The position numbers were made by a program, and so were the translations under genes. Positions 1-10,812 of a stretch of 64,000 bases of DNA are shown here, one piece after another. Source of the stretch: Sphingomonas sp. LHG3406-1 (lineage in GTDB: Bacteria; Pseudomonadota; Alphaproteobacteria; Sphingomonadales; Sphingomonadaceae). A model generated the notes under the pieces. The model saw only the letters and a program-made list of their open reading frames with translations. It was not told the origin of the DNA and did not search any database. The stretch is taken from contig NZ_CP069128.1 in assembly GCF_029637485.1 (NCBI RefSeq), positions 2,264,001 through 2,328,000 on the forward strand. The letters run 5' to 3'. Position 1 is the stretch's first letter. Each line of letters opens with the position of its first letter.

Positions 1-557
1 TCTTCCCACACGGCGAAGTGCCGGCCCTCGCCCGCATCGCCTTCTTCGATCGGATTGCCGTTCGACAGCAGCACCGGATAGCGCGCCTTGTCGGCGGTCA
101 GCCGGACCCGGTAGCGGCTGAGCACGTCCGGCCGGTCCGGGAAGAAGGTGATGCGGCGGAAACCCTCGGCCTCGCACTGGGTGCAGAGGATTCCGCCCGA
201 GGCGTAGAGCCCCATCAGCTGGCTGTTCTTCTCCGGCGCGATGGCGACCTCGGTCTCGACCGTGGCGCCGCCCCCGGCGATGTCGACCACCAGCCGGCCG
301 TCCTCGATGCGCCCTTCCCGCGCTTCGCCGTCCACGCGAACGGACAGCAACTCCAGTTCCTCGCCGTCGAGCCGGAGCGGCCGGTCATGGTCGCCGTTGC
401 GGGTGACGCTCAGCCGAGCCCGCACCACGGTGCGTGCGGGGTCGAGGTCGAAATCGAGCGCGATCTCGGGGACCAGCCAGTCGGGCGCCTGATAGTCCTC
501 GCGGCGGATGACGGGGGGAGCGGCGGCGGCGTCCAACGCGGGGCGTACATCGAGCAT
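1..557 (-). CDS. pepN: Aminopeptidase N, N-terminal part (runs off the left edge)
   Basis: This is the first ~185 residues of an M1-family aminopeptidase N of the E. coli PepN type, a cytoplasmic zinc enzyme that removes N-terminal residues from peptides. The translation contains EDYQAPDWLVPEIALDFDLD near the N-terminus and GLYASGGILCTQCEAEGF further on; both are hallmark stretches of the PepN N-terminal beta-domain and of the substrate-binding region before the catalytic domain. The HExxH zinc site lies beyond the window. The ATG at 557 is the only start that gives the usual PepN N-terminus. Family assignment is secure; completeness of the gene cannot be judged here. Confidence 0.9.
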   Translation of the reverse strand, partial: MLDVRPALDAAAAPPVIRREDYQAPDWLVPEIALDFDLDPARTVVRARLSVTRNGDHDRPLRLDGEELELLSVRVDGEAREGRIEDGRLVVDIAGGGATVETEVAIAPEKNSQLMGLYASGGILCTQCEAEGFRRITFFPDRPDVLSRYRVRLTADKARYPVLLSNGNPIEEGDAGEGRHFAVWE

Positions 558-598
558 GGCGCAACGGTTAGTCACCCCGGCTGGCGAGGACAACCTTG

Positions 599-1516
599 CT
601 AGTCGGCCGGCGGCGGGGGCGGGGCGGGACTCCGGCGTGCACCCAGCGCCAGCACCATGCCGCCGATCGCCAGCGCCGCACCGGCCGCCGCGAGCGGGGT
701 CCAGCGATAGCCCTCGAGGCCGGTCGAGAGCGCCATGGCGACGATCGGTACCAGCGCCGAGCTGTAGGCCGCCTTGCCCGGCCCGATCTTGCGCACCACC
801 GGAAAGTAGAGGCTGAAGCAGAGCGCCGAGGCGGCGAGCGCGAGATAGGTGAGGCCAAGCCAGTAGCCCGGTCGTGGATCGAGCACCGGCGGTCCGGCGA
901 CCGCTACCGCCAGCAGCCCGTCGAACAGGGCCCCGGCCGCCATCGACCAGGCGAGCAGGGTGAGGATGGGAATGTGGCGCACCCGGTCGGTCGCCTGCGC
1001 CACGTTTGATGCCGCCGCGCCAAGCACGCCAAGCAGCGTCCAGCCGATCCCCGTCAGCACTGCGGCCGGGGCCACGTCCACCTTGCGCATCTCGTTCCAG
1101 AACAGGAGCGCGATGCCGGCGATGGCAATGGTCGAGCAGGCGAGGAAGCGCCCGTTCGGCCGCTGCCCGAGGAAGGCCCAGGCGAGCAGGCTGTTCGGGA
1201 TGAGCAGGAGGGCGAACACCGTCGCCACCAGCCCCGAGGTGATGAAATGCTCGGCGACATAGACTGCGTTGAAGTTCACGCAGAACTGGAACAGCCCGAT
1301 GAAGGCGACGATGCCCCAGTCCCGCCGTGCCAGGATCAGCGGCTCGTTCTTCCACTTGCAGATGGCGAACATGGCGGCGGCCGCGATGATGAACCGGTAG
1401 GTCACCGACCATTGCGGCGGCACCGTGCCCAGCTGGTCGCGGATGACGATCCAGGTCGACCCCCAGATCAGCGTGAAGATGATGAAGGGGAAGAGGACCC
1501 CGCGCTGCTGGCTCAC
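599..1516 (-). CDS. DMT-superfamily (EamA) transporter
   Basis: A 305-residue integral membrane protein with about ten hydrophobic segments arranged as two EamA repeats; the first begins with the typical IIFTLIWGSTWIVIRDQ. Such proteins are inner-membrane exporters of amino acids or other small metabolites; the substrate cannot be read from the sequence. The GTG start at 1516 overlaps the TGA stop of the upstream threonine aldolase by 4 bp (GTGA), which implies translational coupling and so a link to amino-acid metabolism. A longer upstream reading in the same frame exists but would lie entirely inside the aldolase gene. The C-terminus is a proline-rich tail. Confidence 0.85.
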   Translation of the reverse strand: MSQQRGVLFPFIIFTLIWGSTWIVIRDQLGTVPPQWSVTYRFIIAAAAMFAICKWKNEPLILARRDWGIVAFIGLFQFCVNFNAVYVAEHFITSGLVATVFALLLIPNSLLAWAFLGQRPNGRFLACSTIAIAGIALLFWNEMRKVDVAPAAVLTGIGWTLLGVLGAAASNVAQATDRVRHIPILTLLAWSMAAGALFDGLLAVAVAGPPVLDPRPGYWLGLTYLALAASALCFSLYFPVVRKIGPGKAAYSSALVPIVAMALSTGLEGYRWTPLAAAGAALAIGGMVLALGARRSPAPPPPPAD

Positions 1517-2514
1517 AGCCGTCGAATCGCTTCCGCCAGCCGGTCCACCGCTTGCATGTCCTGGTCCCAGCTGGTCACCAGCCGTGCCTCGCCGACGCCC
1601 CAGTCGTAGAAGTCGAAGCCTTCCGCCCTGAGCGCCGCCGCTTCCTCGGCGGTGACCTTGAGGAACACCTCGTTCGCTTCGACCGGATGGACCAGCCGCG
1701 CGCCCGCTGCCTCGGCCAGCCGCCGCGCCGCCTCGTTCGCCGAGCGGGCGTTCGACAGCCACAGGTCGCCTTCGATCATCGCCAGCAATTGCGCGGCCAG
1801 ATAGCGGCCCTTGCTCAGCAGGTGCCCCGACCGCTTGCGTCGCCGCCTGATCCCGTCGGCAAGCGCGGGATCGAACAGGATCAGCGCCTCCGCCGACAGC
1901 CCGCCATTCTTGACGAAGCCGAAGCTCAGCGCATCGACGCCGGCCTTCCACGTCAGCGCGGCCGGGCTCGCGCCGGTCGAGACCACCGCATTGGCAAAGC
2001 GCGCGCCGTCGAGGTGGAAGCCGAGGCCATGGTCCTTCGCCCACGCGCCCAGCGCCGCCGTCTCGGCCGCCGAATAGACCAGGCCATATTCAGTGGCGTT
2101 GGTGATCGACAGGGCGTCGGCCTGGACCTGGTGCACGTCGGCCCGGATTCGGCTGCGCGCGTCCTCGACGGCATCGACCGTCAGCTTGGCGCCCGGCCCG
2201 TCGACCAGCAGCAACTTGGCGCCGCCGGTGAAGAATTCCGGCGCGCCCGCCTCGTCGACCTGGATATGCGCCTCGCGGTGGCAGAGGATGCCGCCGTAAG
2301 GATGCACCATGCCGGCCAGCGCCAGGCAGTTGGCGGCGGTCCCGGTGGTCACCCACAGGGCGGTGACCTCGCGCTCGAACAGGTCGGAAAAGGCGCGGTC
2401 CAGCCGCTGGCTCCAGGCATCGCTATCGTAGGCGGTATCGAGCCGGTCGGCCTCGGCCATGGCCTTGAACAAAGCGGGATGGACCGCCGCAGCATTGTCG
2501 GAGAAGAAGCGCAT
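1513..2514 (-). CDS. ltaE: Low-specificity L-threonine aldolase (PLP-dependent)
   Basis: A 333-residue fold-type I PLP enzyme of the beta-eliminating lyase/threonine aldolase family, which cleaves L-threonine or L-allo-threonine to glycine and acetaldehyde. Visible signatures are the N-terminal FFSDNAAAVHP, the TGTAANCLAL glycine-rich loop (~57-66), the cofactor-binding FHLDGARFANA (~166-176) and the Schiff-base lysine K202 in SFGFVKNGG. Length fits the family. It overlaps the downstream transporter by 4 bp, so the pair is probably one transcript. The exact stereo-preference cannot be told. Confidence 0.9.
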   Translation of the reverse strand: MRFFSDNAAAVHPALFKAMAEADRLDTAYDSDAWSQRLDRAFSDLFEREVTALWVTTGTAANCLALAGMVHPYGGILCHREAHIQVDEAGAPEFFTGGAKLLLVDGPGAKLTVDAVEDARSRIRADVHQVQADALSITNATEYGLVYSAAETAALGAWAKDHGLGFHLDGARFANAVVSTGASPAALTWKAGVDALSFGFVKNGGLSAEALILFDPALADGIRRRRKRSGHLLSKGRYLAAQLLAMIEGDLWLSNARSANEAARRLAEAAGARLVHPVEANEVFLKVTAEEAAALRAEGFDFYDWGVGEARLVTSWDQDMQAVDRLAEAIRRL

Positions 2515-2607
2515 GGGCGATGCCTCTACTCACCCCGGTTCCTCGGCGATAGCCGGGGCGCCTAGTGACTTCTTCACTTTGCGGGTTCGGGGACCCTCCG
2601 GGGGATT

Positions 2608-2649
2608 ATTCCCCGCATCATGCCCCCGGCATGATGCTCAATGGGGAAT
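2608..2649. repeat. Two-tier inverted repeat beside tRNA-Thr
   Basis: The outer arms ATTCCCC (2608-2614) and GGGGAAT (2643-2649) enclose a perfect inner 9-bp inverted repeat, CATCATGCC (2616-2624) and GGCATGATG (2628-2636), with a 3-nt loop. It lies directly 3' of the tRNA-Thr gene on the minus strand, so it could fold at the end of that transcript, but no T-run follows. It may be a transcript-end hairpin or a remnant of a small mobile palindrome. Confidence 0.5.
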
Positions 2650-2651
2650 GA

Positions 2652-2726
<75 letters not shown>

Positions 2727-2785
2727 ACTGTCCGGAGACGGGCGGGCCTATGGCCGTCCGCCCCGCATAGTGTCAAGGAAAAGGA

Positions 2786-2935
2786 ATGAGCAAAGCGGAT
2801 AAAGAAGCCCGCCTGGCAGCTGCGCTGCGGGAGAATCTCAAGAAGCGCAAGGCAGGGCTGGCGCCGGCGGACTCACGCACTTCCCCGGTGAAGGCCGGGA
2901 CCCAGCGTTCTTCGGACGTCGAGGACAAGAAGTAA
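2786..2935 (+). CDS. Small basic protein of unknown function (49 aa)
   Basis: A 49-residue reading frame with a strong ribosome site (AAGGAAAAGG) directly before the ATG. The first half, MSKADKEARLAAALRENLKK, is charged and helical. It resembles short proteins I recall from sphingomonad genomes, but I cannot name a function. The second half (from ~residue 29) is encoded by one arm of a palindromic repeat (2877-2964), so the native C-terminus was probably replaced or extended by insertion of that repeat. Short length keeps confidence moderate; the ribosome site and the alanine/lysine/arginine helix are the main support. Confidence 0.6.
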   Translation: MSKADKEARLAAALRENLKKRKAGLAPADSRTSPVKAGTQRSSDVEDKK

Positions 2936-2964
2936 CTGGGCTCCAGCGTTCGCAGGAGAGCAGT
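2877..2964. repeat. REP-like imperfect palindromic element
   Basis: The left arm (about 2880-2906, containing GAAGGCCGGGACCCAG) is an imperfect reverse complement of the right arm (about 2936-2963, containing CTGGGCTCCAGCGTTCGCAG); both meet around the CCCAG/CTGGG core, with a spacer of ~30 bp. This matches the general form of the short dispersed palindromes common in sphingomonad intergenic regions. It covers the 3' third of the small gene before it and abuts the stop of the thioesterase gene after it. Confidence 0.55.
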
Positions 2965-3419
2965 CAGGCGGCGCGCTCGGGCGTCACCCCTTCGAACCGC
3001 TCCACCGCCGCGACGAAGCGGTCGGGCAGGGGCAGGCTCTTCGACCCGTCCGGTGCCGCATTGGCATAGGTCGTGCGGATGTCGCAGAGCAGGTCGTCGC
3101 CGCGCATGATTGCCGTCTCGGCGGTGAAGCTCGACCGGCCGAAGCGTGCCACGCGCACCTTGATCGTCAGCAGGTCGTCGAACCGGGCCGGGCTGCGCCA
3201 GCTCACTTCCGAGCCCACCGCGAAGATCTCCGACCCGTCGTCGCTCACCGGATTGGGGAAGCCGAGCCCGAGCGCGCGCAGATATTCGGTGAAGGCGATG
3301 TCGGCGAAGGCGAGATAGTTGGCGTTGAACACCACCCACTGCGGATCGACCTCCGCCCAGTGCACCCTCTTCTCGTAGGCGAAGGTGAAGCTGGCGGGGT
3401 CCGGTGCGGCCTTCCTCAC
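2964..3419 (-). CDS. Acyl-CoA thioesterase (hotdog fold, 4HBT/YbgC type)
   Basis: A 151-residue hotdog-fold protein. The signature VHWAEVDPQWVVFNANYLAF (~20-39) carries the catalytic aspartate and following aromatic/asparagine pattern of 4-hydroxybenzoyl-CoA thioesterase-like enzymes, which hydrolyse acyl-CoA thioesters in the cytoplasm. The GTG start overlaps the stop of the upstream aminopeptidase by 4 bp (GTGA, 3416-3419), so the two are likely translated together. A second thioesterase of the same fold occurs at 8788-9186, but the two are clearly divergent in sequence. Confidence 0.8.
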   Translation of the reverse strand: MRKAAPDPASFTFAYEKRVHWAEVDPQWVVFNANYLAFADIAFTEYLRALGLGFPNPVSDDGSEIFAVGSEVSWRSPARFDDLLTIKVRVARFGRSSFTAETAIMRGDDLLCDIRTTYANAAPDGSKSLPLPDRFVAAVERFEGVTPERAA

Positions 3420-5200
3420 AGGGGCGCGCAGGCCGCTTCGAGCCAGCCGCGCTCGGCCGCGCCCAGCGACGGCCCGATCCGCCGCACCACCTCGGCGTGA
3501 TAGTTGTCGACCCAGCGCCGCTCCTTGTCGCTCAGCATCTCGGCCGAGATCAGCCGCCGGTCGATCGGCGCGAAGGTCAGGGTCTCGAAGCCGAGCATCT
3601 CCTTCTCGGCACCCTCGACCTCGACCGGCACGACGAGGACCAGATTCTCGATCCGGATGCCATAGTCCCCCGCCTTGTAGTAGCCGGGCTCGTTCGACAG
3701 GATCATGCCCGCCGCCAGCGGCTCGTCGCCGCCCGCATAGGCGCCGCCGACCGGCGCAATCCGCTGCGGGCCCTCATGGACCGAGAGGAAGCTGCCGACG
3801 CCGTGCCCGGTGCCATGGGCATAATCCAGCCCCGCTTCCCACAGTGGGCGGCGGGCAAAGCTGTCGAGCTGGCCGCCGCGCGTGCCCTTGGGGAAGACCG
3901 CCGTGTCGATCGCGATATGGCCCTGCAGCACCCGGGTGAAGCGCTCGCGCATCTCCTGGCTGGGCTCGCCGATCGCCACCGTGCGGGTGATGTCGGTCGT
4001 GCCATCCTCATACTGGCCGCCCGAATCGATCAGGTAGAGCGAGCCGGGCTCGAACTTCAGGTTGGTCTTCTCCGACGAGCGGTAATGGACGATCGCCCCG
4101 TTCGGCCCGAAGCCCGAGATGCTGTCGAAACTGAGGTCCTTGAGGCTTGGATCCTCCCGCCTGATCGCCTCCAGCCGGTCGGACGCCTTGAGCTCGTCCA
4201 GTTCGTCCGTCTCGTCCACCCACTTGAGGAAGCGGGCGATGGCCGCGCCGTCGCGGCTCTGCGCGGCGCGCTGGCCGGCTAGCTCCGCCTCGTTCTTGAT
4301 CGCCCGCGGCAGCACGGTCGGATCGCGCAGCTCGACGATGTTCGCGCCCGCCTTGTCCAACGCTTCGAAGATGGCCGCGACCGACCGCTCCGGGTCGACC
4401 GCCACCGTCTTGTCCTTGAGCTCGCCCAGCGCCTCCTCGAACGCCGCCCTGTCATGCAGCCGCACCCCGTTGCCGAGATGTGCACGAAGCTCGGGCGTTA
4501 CCTTCTCGCCCGCGACGAACAGGTCCGCTGTGCCGTCTGAATGGACCAGCGCGTAGGCGAGCGCCACCGGCGTGTGGCTGACATCGGTGCCGCGCACATT
4601 GAAGGTCCAGGCGATCGAATCGAGCGCCGCCAGCACGGCCGCATCCGCCTTGTTGCCTGCCAGCCAGTCGGCGACCGTCTGCCGCTTGTCGGCGCTCGAA
4701 CGGCCCGCGAAGCGCTCCGGATGGACGACCAGGCTCGCCTTGCTCGGCTCGGGCCGGTCGCCCCAGATGCGGTCGATGGGATTGCGCTCGACCGGCACCA
4801 GCGTCGCGCCCCGCGCCGCCAGGGCAGCGGCTGCCTGCCTTACCCAGTCGCGCCGGTGCAGCCAGGGATCGTAGCCGATCCGCGCTCCCTCGGGCGCATG
4901 TTCCTTGAGCCAGGATGCAATGCTCGTGTCGGGCACCGACTGGAAGGACCAATGCGCTCCGTCCACCTGCTGGCGGACCTGCAGCGTGTAGCGCCCGTCG
5001 GTGAAGATCGCCGCCGCCTCCGGCAGCACCACCGCGCTTCCGGCCGAACCCTCGAAGCCCGTCAGCCACGCCAGCCGCTGGGCGTAGCTCCCGACATATT
5101 CGCTCATATGCTCGTCGGTCAGAGGCACGACGAAGCCGTCGAGGCGGTCGCTTTTCAGTTGCTCACGAAGGGCGGCGAGGCGGTCGGCATGGCTGGACAT
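3416..5200 (-). CDS. pepP: Xaa-Pro aminopeptidase (M24B, aminopeptidase P)
   Basis: A 594-residue enzyme with two creatinase-like N-terminal domains followed by a pita-bread metallopeptidase domain, the long form of aminopeptidase P. Metal ligands are visible in order: the aspartates in IDSGGQYEDGTTDITRT, the histidine in AHGTGHGVG, the glutamate in LSNEPGYY and the glutamate in GIRIENLV. It removes an N-terminal residue preceding proline. The gene is transcribed divergently from a secreted prolyl oligopeptidase (start at 5283), with only 82 bp between them, which suggests joint use of proline-rich peptides. Confidence 0.9.
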   Translation of the reverse strand: MSSHADRLAALREQLKSDRLDGFVVPLTDEHMSEYVGSYAQRLAWLTGFEGSAGSAVVLPEAAAIFTDGRYTLQVRQQVDGAHWSFQSVPDTSIASWLKEHAPEGARIGYDPWLHRRDWVRQAAAALAARGATLVPVERNPIDRIWGDRPEPSKASLVVHPERFAGRSSADKRQTVADWLAGNKADAAVLAALDSIAWTFNVRGTDVSHTPVALAYALVHSDGTADLFVAGEKVTPELRAHLGNGVRLHDRAAFEEALGELKDKTVAVDPERSVAAIFEALDKAGANIVELRDPTVLPRAIKNEAELAGQRAAQSRDGAAIARFLKWVDETDELDELKASDRLEAIRREDPSLKDLSFDSISGFGPNGAIVHYRSSEKTNLKFEPGSLYLIDSGGQYEDGTTDITRTVAIGEPSQEMRERFTRVLQGHIAIDTAVFPKGTRGGQLDSFARRPLWEAGLDYAHGTGHGVGSFLSVHEGPQRIAPVGGAYAGGDEPLAAGMILSNEPGYYKAGDYGIRIENLVLVVPVEVEGAEKEMLGFETLTFAPIDRRLISAEMLSDKERRWVDNYHAEVVRRIGPSLGAAERGWLEAACAPL

Positions 5201-5282
5201 GGCGCCTCTCTAGCCCTTCTTCGGGGCTGGACGAAACCTCCTCTCTTGGCGCATCGCAGTCGTGCACCACATGGGAGGGGAA

Positions 5283-7411
<2,129 letters not shown>

Positions 7412-7415
<4 letters not shown>

Positions 7416-8791
7416 TCTTGGCTCTGGCGGCCGCCCTGGCCGCCGCTGCACCGGCACCCGCCGCGCCAGCGAAGGCGGAGGTCAGCGTGACCCGGCGAGG
7501 GGAGGGCTTCGAGGCAGAATTCGTCCTGCCCCGTGCCGCTCCCGCCTGGGGTTTCTTCCGTTCCTCGCTCGCGGCGGACGACCGCCAGCCATGGCGGCCG
7601 CGCAGCTGGACCATCCTGACGTCTGGCGTCCGGCTCGAGCGCCGCGGCAATTATGACGCCTTGGTGGGCGAGGGTGACGGGCCGGTGCCGCGCAGGGTCC
7701 GCATCCGCATTGTCCCATACACGCGCGAAGTGCTGAGCGACTATGTTCCCGCACTCCGCCTCGGCGGCGACGGCATCGCCCTGTTCGACGGGCAATTCTC
7801 GCTTTTTTCGGTTGCGTCCCTGGCCGAGCTCGACCGCCTCGGCCTCGACCCGCAGGATGGGCCGATCGGGGACGGCGGCACCCGCGTTCGCTTCCGCGGC
7901 CGCCCGTCGGACCTTCGCCTTGCCGGTGACAACGCGGGCTATGCAATCGGCAACAGCGCCGGCACTTACGGCCTCTACGGCGTGCCCGGCGCGGTCGACC
8001 ATGGTGGCATGGCGACGGTGGTCGATCCTGGAATGCCGGCCTGGCTCGCCGCCGACATCCGCACCTTCACCCCGCAATTGCTCGACCGCTATCGCAAGCT
8101 GCTCGGATCCCCGGGCAGCCTCAGGCCGACGGTCCTCGCCAGCTGGGCTGGTGCGGCGCAGCCCGGCGCCAGCCTCAACGGCGGCGTCCTCAAGGGCCTC
8201 GTCCTGATGCGCGTCTCGGGCCAGGCTGCCACGCGCCCGTCGCCACCTTTGCGCGCACTCGCCTATCGCTACATCGCGCATGAGAGCGCGCACTTCTGGC
8301 TCGGCCAGCTGCTCGACTATGAGAAGGTCGCCGACAACTGGATCATGGAGGGCGGGGCTGACCTGTTAGCGATCCGTGCGCTCGGGGTTAACGACCCCAG
8401 CTACGACATGCGCGCGGCGCTGCAGAAATCGCTGACGTCATGTCTCGCCGCCTCCCGCAAGGGCGGCCTTGCGACCGCCTCCGAGCGCCAGGACTTCCAG
8501 GCCAAATATGATTGCGGCGCAGTGCTGTCCCTGCTCGCCGAGCGAGCCGCCGGCGGCGACTATCCCGTCTTCGTCCGGCGCATGATTGCCGACAATGCCG
8601 ACGACCGTAGCGTTTCGGCCAGTGAATGGCTCGCCCTGCTGGACACTTATCCCGCGGGACGCGGCCTCGCCGCCCGCATCAGGCCCCTGCTCGCCGAGGC
8701 GCAGCCGACGCCGAAGGGCTGGACCGACTTGCTCCGTGCCGCCGGTATCCGCTTTCGCCTTCGCCCCGACCAGACACCGGAGCTCATGTGA
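7412..8791 (+). CDS. Secreted M1-like zinc metallopeptidase (gluzincin)
   Basis: A 459-residue protein with a hydrophobic, alanine-rich signal peptide (residues 1-20). No close family is obvious from the N-terminal half. In the C-terminal half, H290-E291-S-A-H294 matches HExxH, and E313 in WIMEGGADLLA follows after exactly 18 residues; this HExxH-x18-E spacing is the zinc site of M1-type gluzincins. A peptidase role is therefore inferred, although the usual M1 GxMEN substrate motif is not seen. The GTG start overlaps the stop of the prolyl oligopeptidase by 3 bp, so both enzymes are probably made together and exported. The stop overlaps the next gene by 4 bp. Confidence 0.7.
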
Positions 8792-9186
8792 CGACCCCCT
8801 CCTACTCCCTTCAGCTGACCGCGCTGCCCGAGCACATCGACGAGCTCGGCCACGTCAACAATGCGGTCTGGGTGCAGTGGATCCAGGCGGTCGCCACCAG
8901 CCACTGGTATTCGACCGCGCCCGTACAGTATCGCGACGCCTTCGTGTGGGTCGTGATCCGCCACGAGATCGATTACCTCCGCCCGGCGCTGGTCGGCGAC
9001 GTGGTCACCGGCCGCACCTGGGTCGGCGACGCGCCCAAGGGGGCCCGCTTCGACCGCTTCATGGAATTCACCGGTCCCGACGGCAAATTGCTGGTCAAGG
9101 CACGCACCACCTGGGCGATGCTCGACAAGGCCAGCGGTCGCCCCCAGCGGATTACCACGCAGATCGTCGCGCCTTTCCTCGGCTAG
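8788..9186 (+). CDS. Acyl-CoA thioesterase (hotdog fold)
   Basis: A 132-residue hotdog-fold thioesterase. HIDELGHVNNAVWVQWIQ near the N-terminus is the family's active-site stretch, with the aspartate and the GHVNN turn. It probably hydrolyses an acyl- or aryl-CoA thioester in the cytoplasm; the substrate is unknown. The GTG start lies in ATGTGA and overlaps the stop of the upstream peptidase gene by 4 bp, so expression is likely coupled to the peptidase pair. Confidence 0.8.
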   Translation: MTTPSYSLQLTALPEHIDELGHVNNAVWVQWIQAVATSHWYSTAPVQYRDAFVWVVIRHEIDYLRPALVGDVVTGRTWVGDAPKGARFDRFMEFTGPDGKLLVKARTTWAMLDKASGRPQRITTQIVAPFLG

Positions 9187-9358
9187 CTGCCGCGCAAGGG
9201 CGAGAGGGTGAAAAATCTGTCCTACACGACCCCGATTGGCGTAGGAGCGAGGGGATGACTCGACCATGCGCGCCTCGCCACGAACACCCCGTCCGCAGAG
9301 CGGCGAGGCCGGAACTGGACGAAGTGGACGCTATGCCTTTTTCGGGTGAGAGCCGCTC

Positions 9359-10000
9359 ATGACCCGCATCGTCCTCCACGACTATTTCCGCTCCTCCGCC
9401 AGCTACCGGGTGCGGATCGCGCTCAACCTCAAGGGCCTCTCCTACGAGCAGCACCATGTCAGCCTGGCCAAGGGCGAGCAGAAGGACGCGGCCTATACGG
9501 ATATCAATCCGCAGGGCTTCGTACCCATGCTGGAATGGGACGAGCTCCGCCTTACCCAGAGCCTCGCCATCTTCGACTTCCTCGATGCGCAGGTGAAGGA
9601 ACCGCCGTTCGTCCCGTCCGACCCCGAGGGCCGTGCCCATGTCCTCGCCCTCGCGCTGACGATTGCCTGCGACATCCACCCGCTCAACAACCTTCGGGTG
9701 CTCAAATATCTCAAGACCGAGCTCGGCCAGGAGCAGGCGGCGGTCGACGGCTGGTACCGCCACTGGGTCGAGGAAGGGCTTGCCGCGCTGGAGGCGCTGG
9801 CGGCACCGAAGGCCGGCCGCTTCCTCTACGGCGACCAGCTGTCGATGGCCGACATCTGCCTCGTCCCCCAGCTCTACAACGGCCGTCGCTTCGACGTGCC
9901 GATGGACGCCTATCCGACCCTTCTGAGCGCCGAGGCCTCGGCGCTCGCCCTGCCGGCCTTCAAGGCCGCCCACCCCGATGCCCAGGAGGTCCAGTCATGA
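9359..10000 (+). CDS. maiA: Maleylacetoacetate isomerase (zeta-class glutathione S-transferase)
   Basis: A 213-residue zeta-class GST. The N-terminal thioredoxin-fold domain contains the diagnostic SSASYRVRIALNLKG (~12-26), with the serine that activates glutathione, and NPQGFVPMLE; the helical C-terminal domain contains DIHPLNNLRVLKYL. The family isomerises maleylacetoacetate to fumarylacetoacetate in tyrosine or homogentisate breakdown. No fumarylacetoacetase or homogentisate dioxygenase gene is adjacent here. The ~170 bp upstream are non-coding and hold a small inverted repeat (TCCTAC...GTAGGA, about 9219-9246). The stop overlaps the next ATG by 4 bp. Confidence 0.85.
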   Translation: MTRIVLHDYFRSSASYRVRIALNLKGLSYEQHHVSLAKGEQKDAAYTDINPQGFVPMLEWDELRLTQSLAIFDFLDAQVKEPPFVPSDPEGRAHVLALALTIACDIHPLNNLRVLKYLKTELGQEQAAVDGWYRHWVEEGLAALEALAAPKAGRFLYGDQLSMADICLVPQLYNGRRFDVPMDAYPTLLSAEASALALPAFKAAHPDAQEVQS

Positions 10001-10812
10001 ACCGCGTCGACAATATGAGCGCCGGTCTGGAGCGCGTGCGCGCCCTTTCGGACGTCGATATCCCAAGCCTCGAGGGCAAGGTCAGCGAGGAGGAGTGGAA
10101 GCTCCGCGTCGACCTCGCCGCCGCCTACCGGCTGGTCGCCCATTACGGGTGGGACGACCTCATCTTCACCCACATGAGCGTCCGCATTCCGGGGCCCGAG
10201 CATCATTTCCTCCTGAACCCCTACAACCTCATGTTCGAGGAGGTGACCGCCTCGTCGCTGGTCAAGGTCGATCTCCAGGGCAATCCAGTCGATCCTTCGC
10301 CCTTCATCACCAATCCGGCCGGCTTCACCATCCATTCCGCCGTCCACATGGCGCGCGAGGATGCCAATGCCGTCATCCACCTCCATACGCCGCACGGCCA
10401 GGCCGTCGCCGCCCATTCCGAGGGCCTGCTGCCCCTGACGCAGACCGCCATGCTGATCCGCGGCGACCTCGCCTTCCACGATTATGAGGGCGTCGCCACC
10501 GACCACGAGGAGCGCGAGCGGATCGTCGCCGACCTCGGCACGAAGAACGCCATGCTGCTGCGCAACCACGGCACGCTGGCGGTCGGCTCGACGGTGGGCG
10601 AGGCCTTTATCCGCATCTATTTCCTCGAGCGGGCGTGCGAGGCGCAGATCTATGCGCTGTCGGCTGGCGACCAGGTCAACAATCCGCCGCAGGGCACGCC
10701 GGAGATCGCGGCCCAGCAGGGCGCGCAGGGGCTGAAGCTCGCCGCGCAGTTCCTCGCCTGGCCGGCGCTGCTCCGGAAGGCCTATCGGCTCGATCCTGGC
10801 TTCGCCAGCTAG
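9997..10812 (+). CDS. Class II aldolase/adducin family protein
   Basis: A 271-residue protein of the AraD/fuculose-aldolase fold. Zinc-binding histidines are visible in the HLHTPHGQA stretch and near LLRNHGTLAVG, the standard motifs of the family, and FTHMSVRIPG marks the substrate phosphate region. Members cleave or epimerise sugar phosphates, but many bacterial homologues of this adducin-like subgroup have no assigned substrate. The ATGA overlap with maiA suggests a two-gene operon. The next gene converges on it with a 4-bp overlap at 10809-10812. Confidence 0.8.
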   Translation: MNRVDNMSAGLERVRALSDVDIPSLEGKVSEEEWKLRVDLAAAYRLVAHYGWDDLIFTHMSVRIPGPEHHFLLNPYNLMFEEVTASSLVKVDLQGNPVDPSPFITNPAGFTIHSAVHMAREDANAVIHLHTPHGQAVAAHSEGLLPLTQTAMLIRGDLAFHDYEGVATDHEERERIVADLGTKNAMLLRNHGTLAVGSTVGEAFIRIYFLERACEAQIYALSAGDQVNNPPQGTPEIAAQQGAQGLKLAAQFLAWPALLRKAYRLDPGFAS

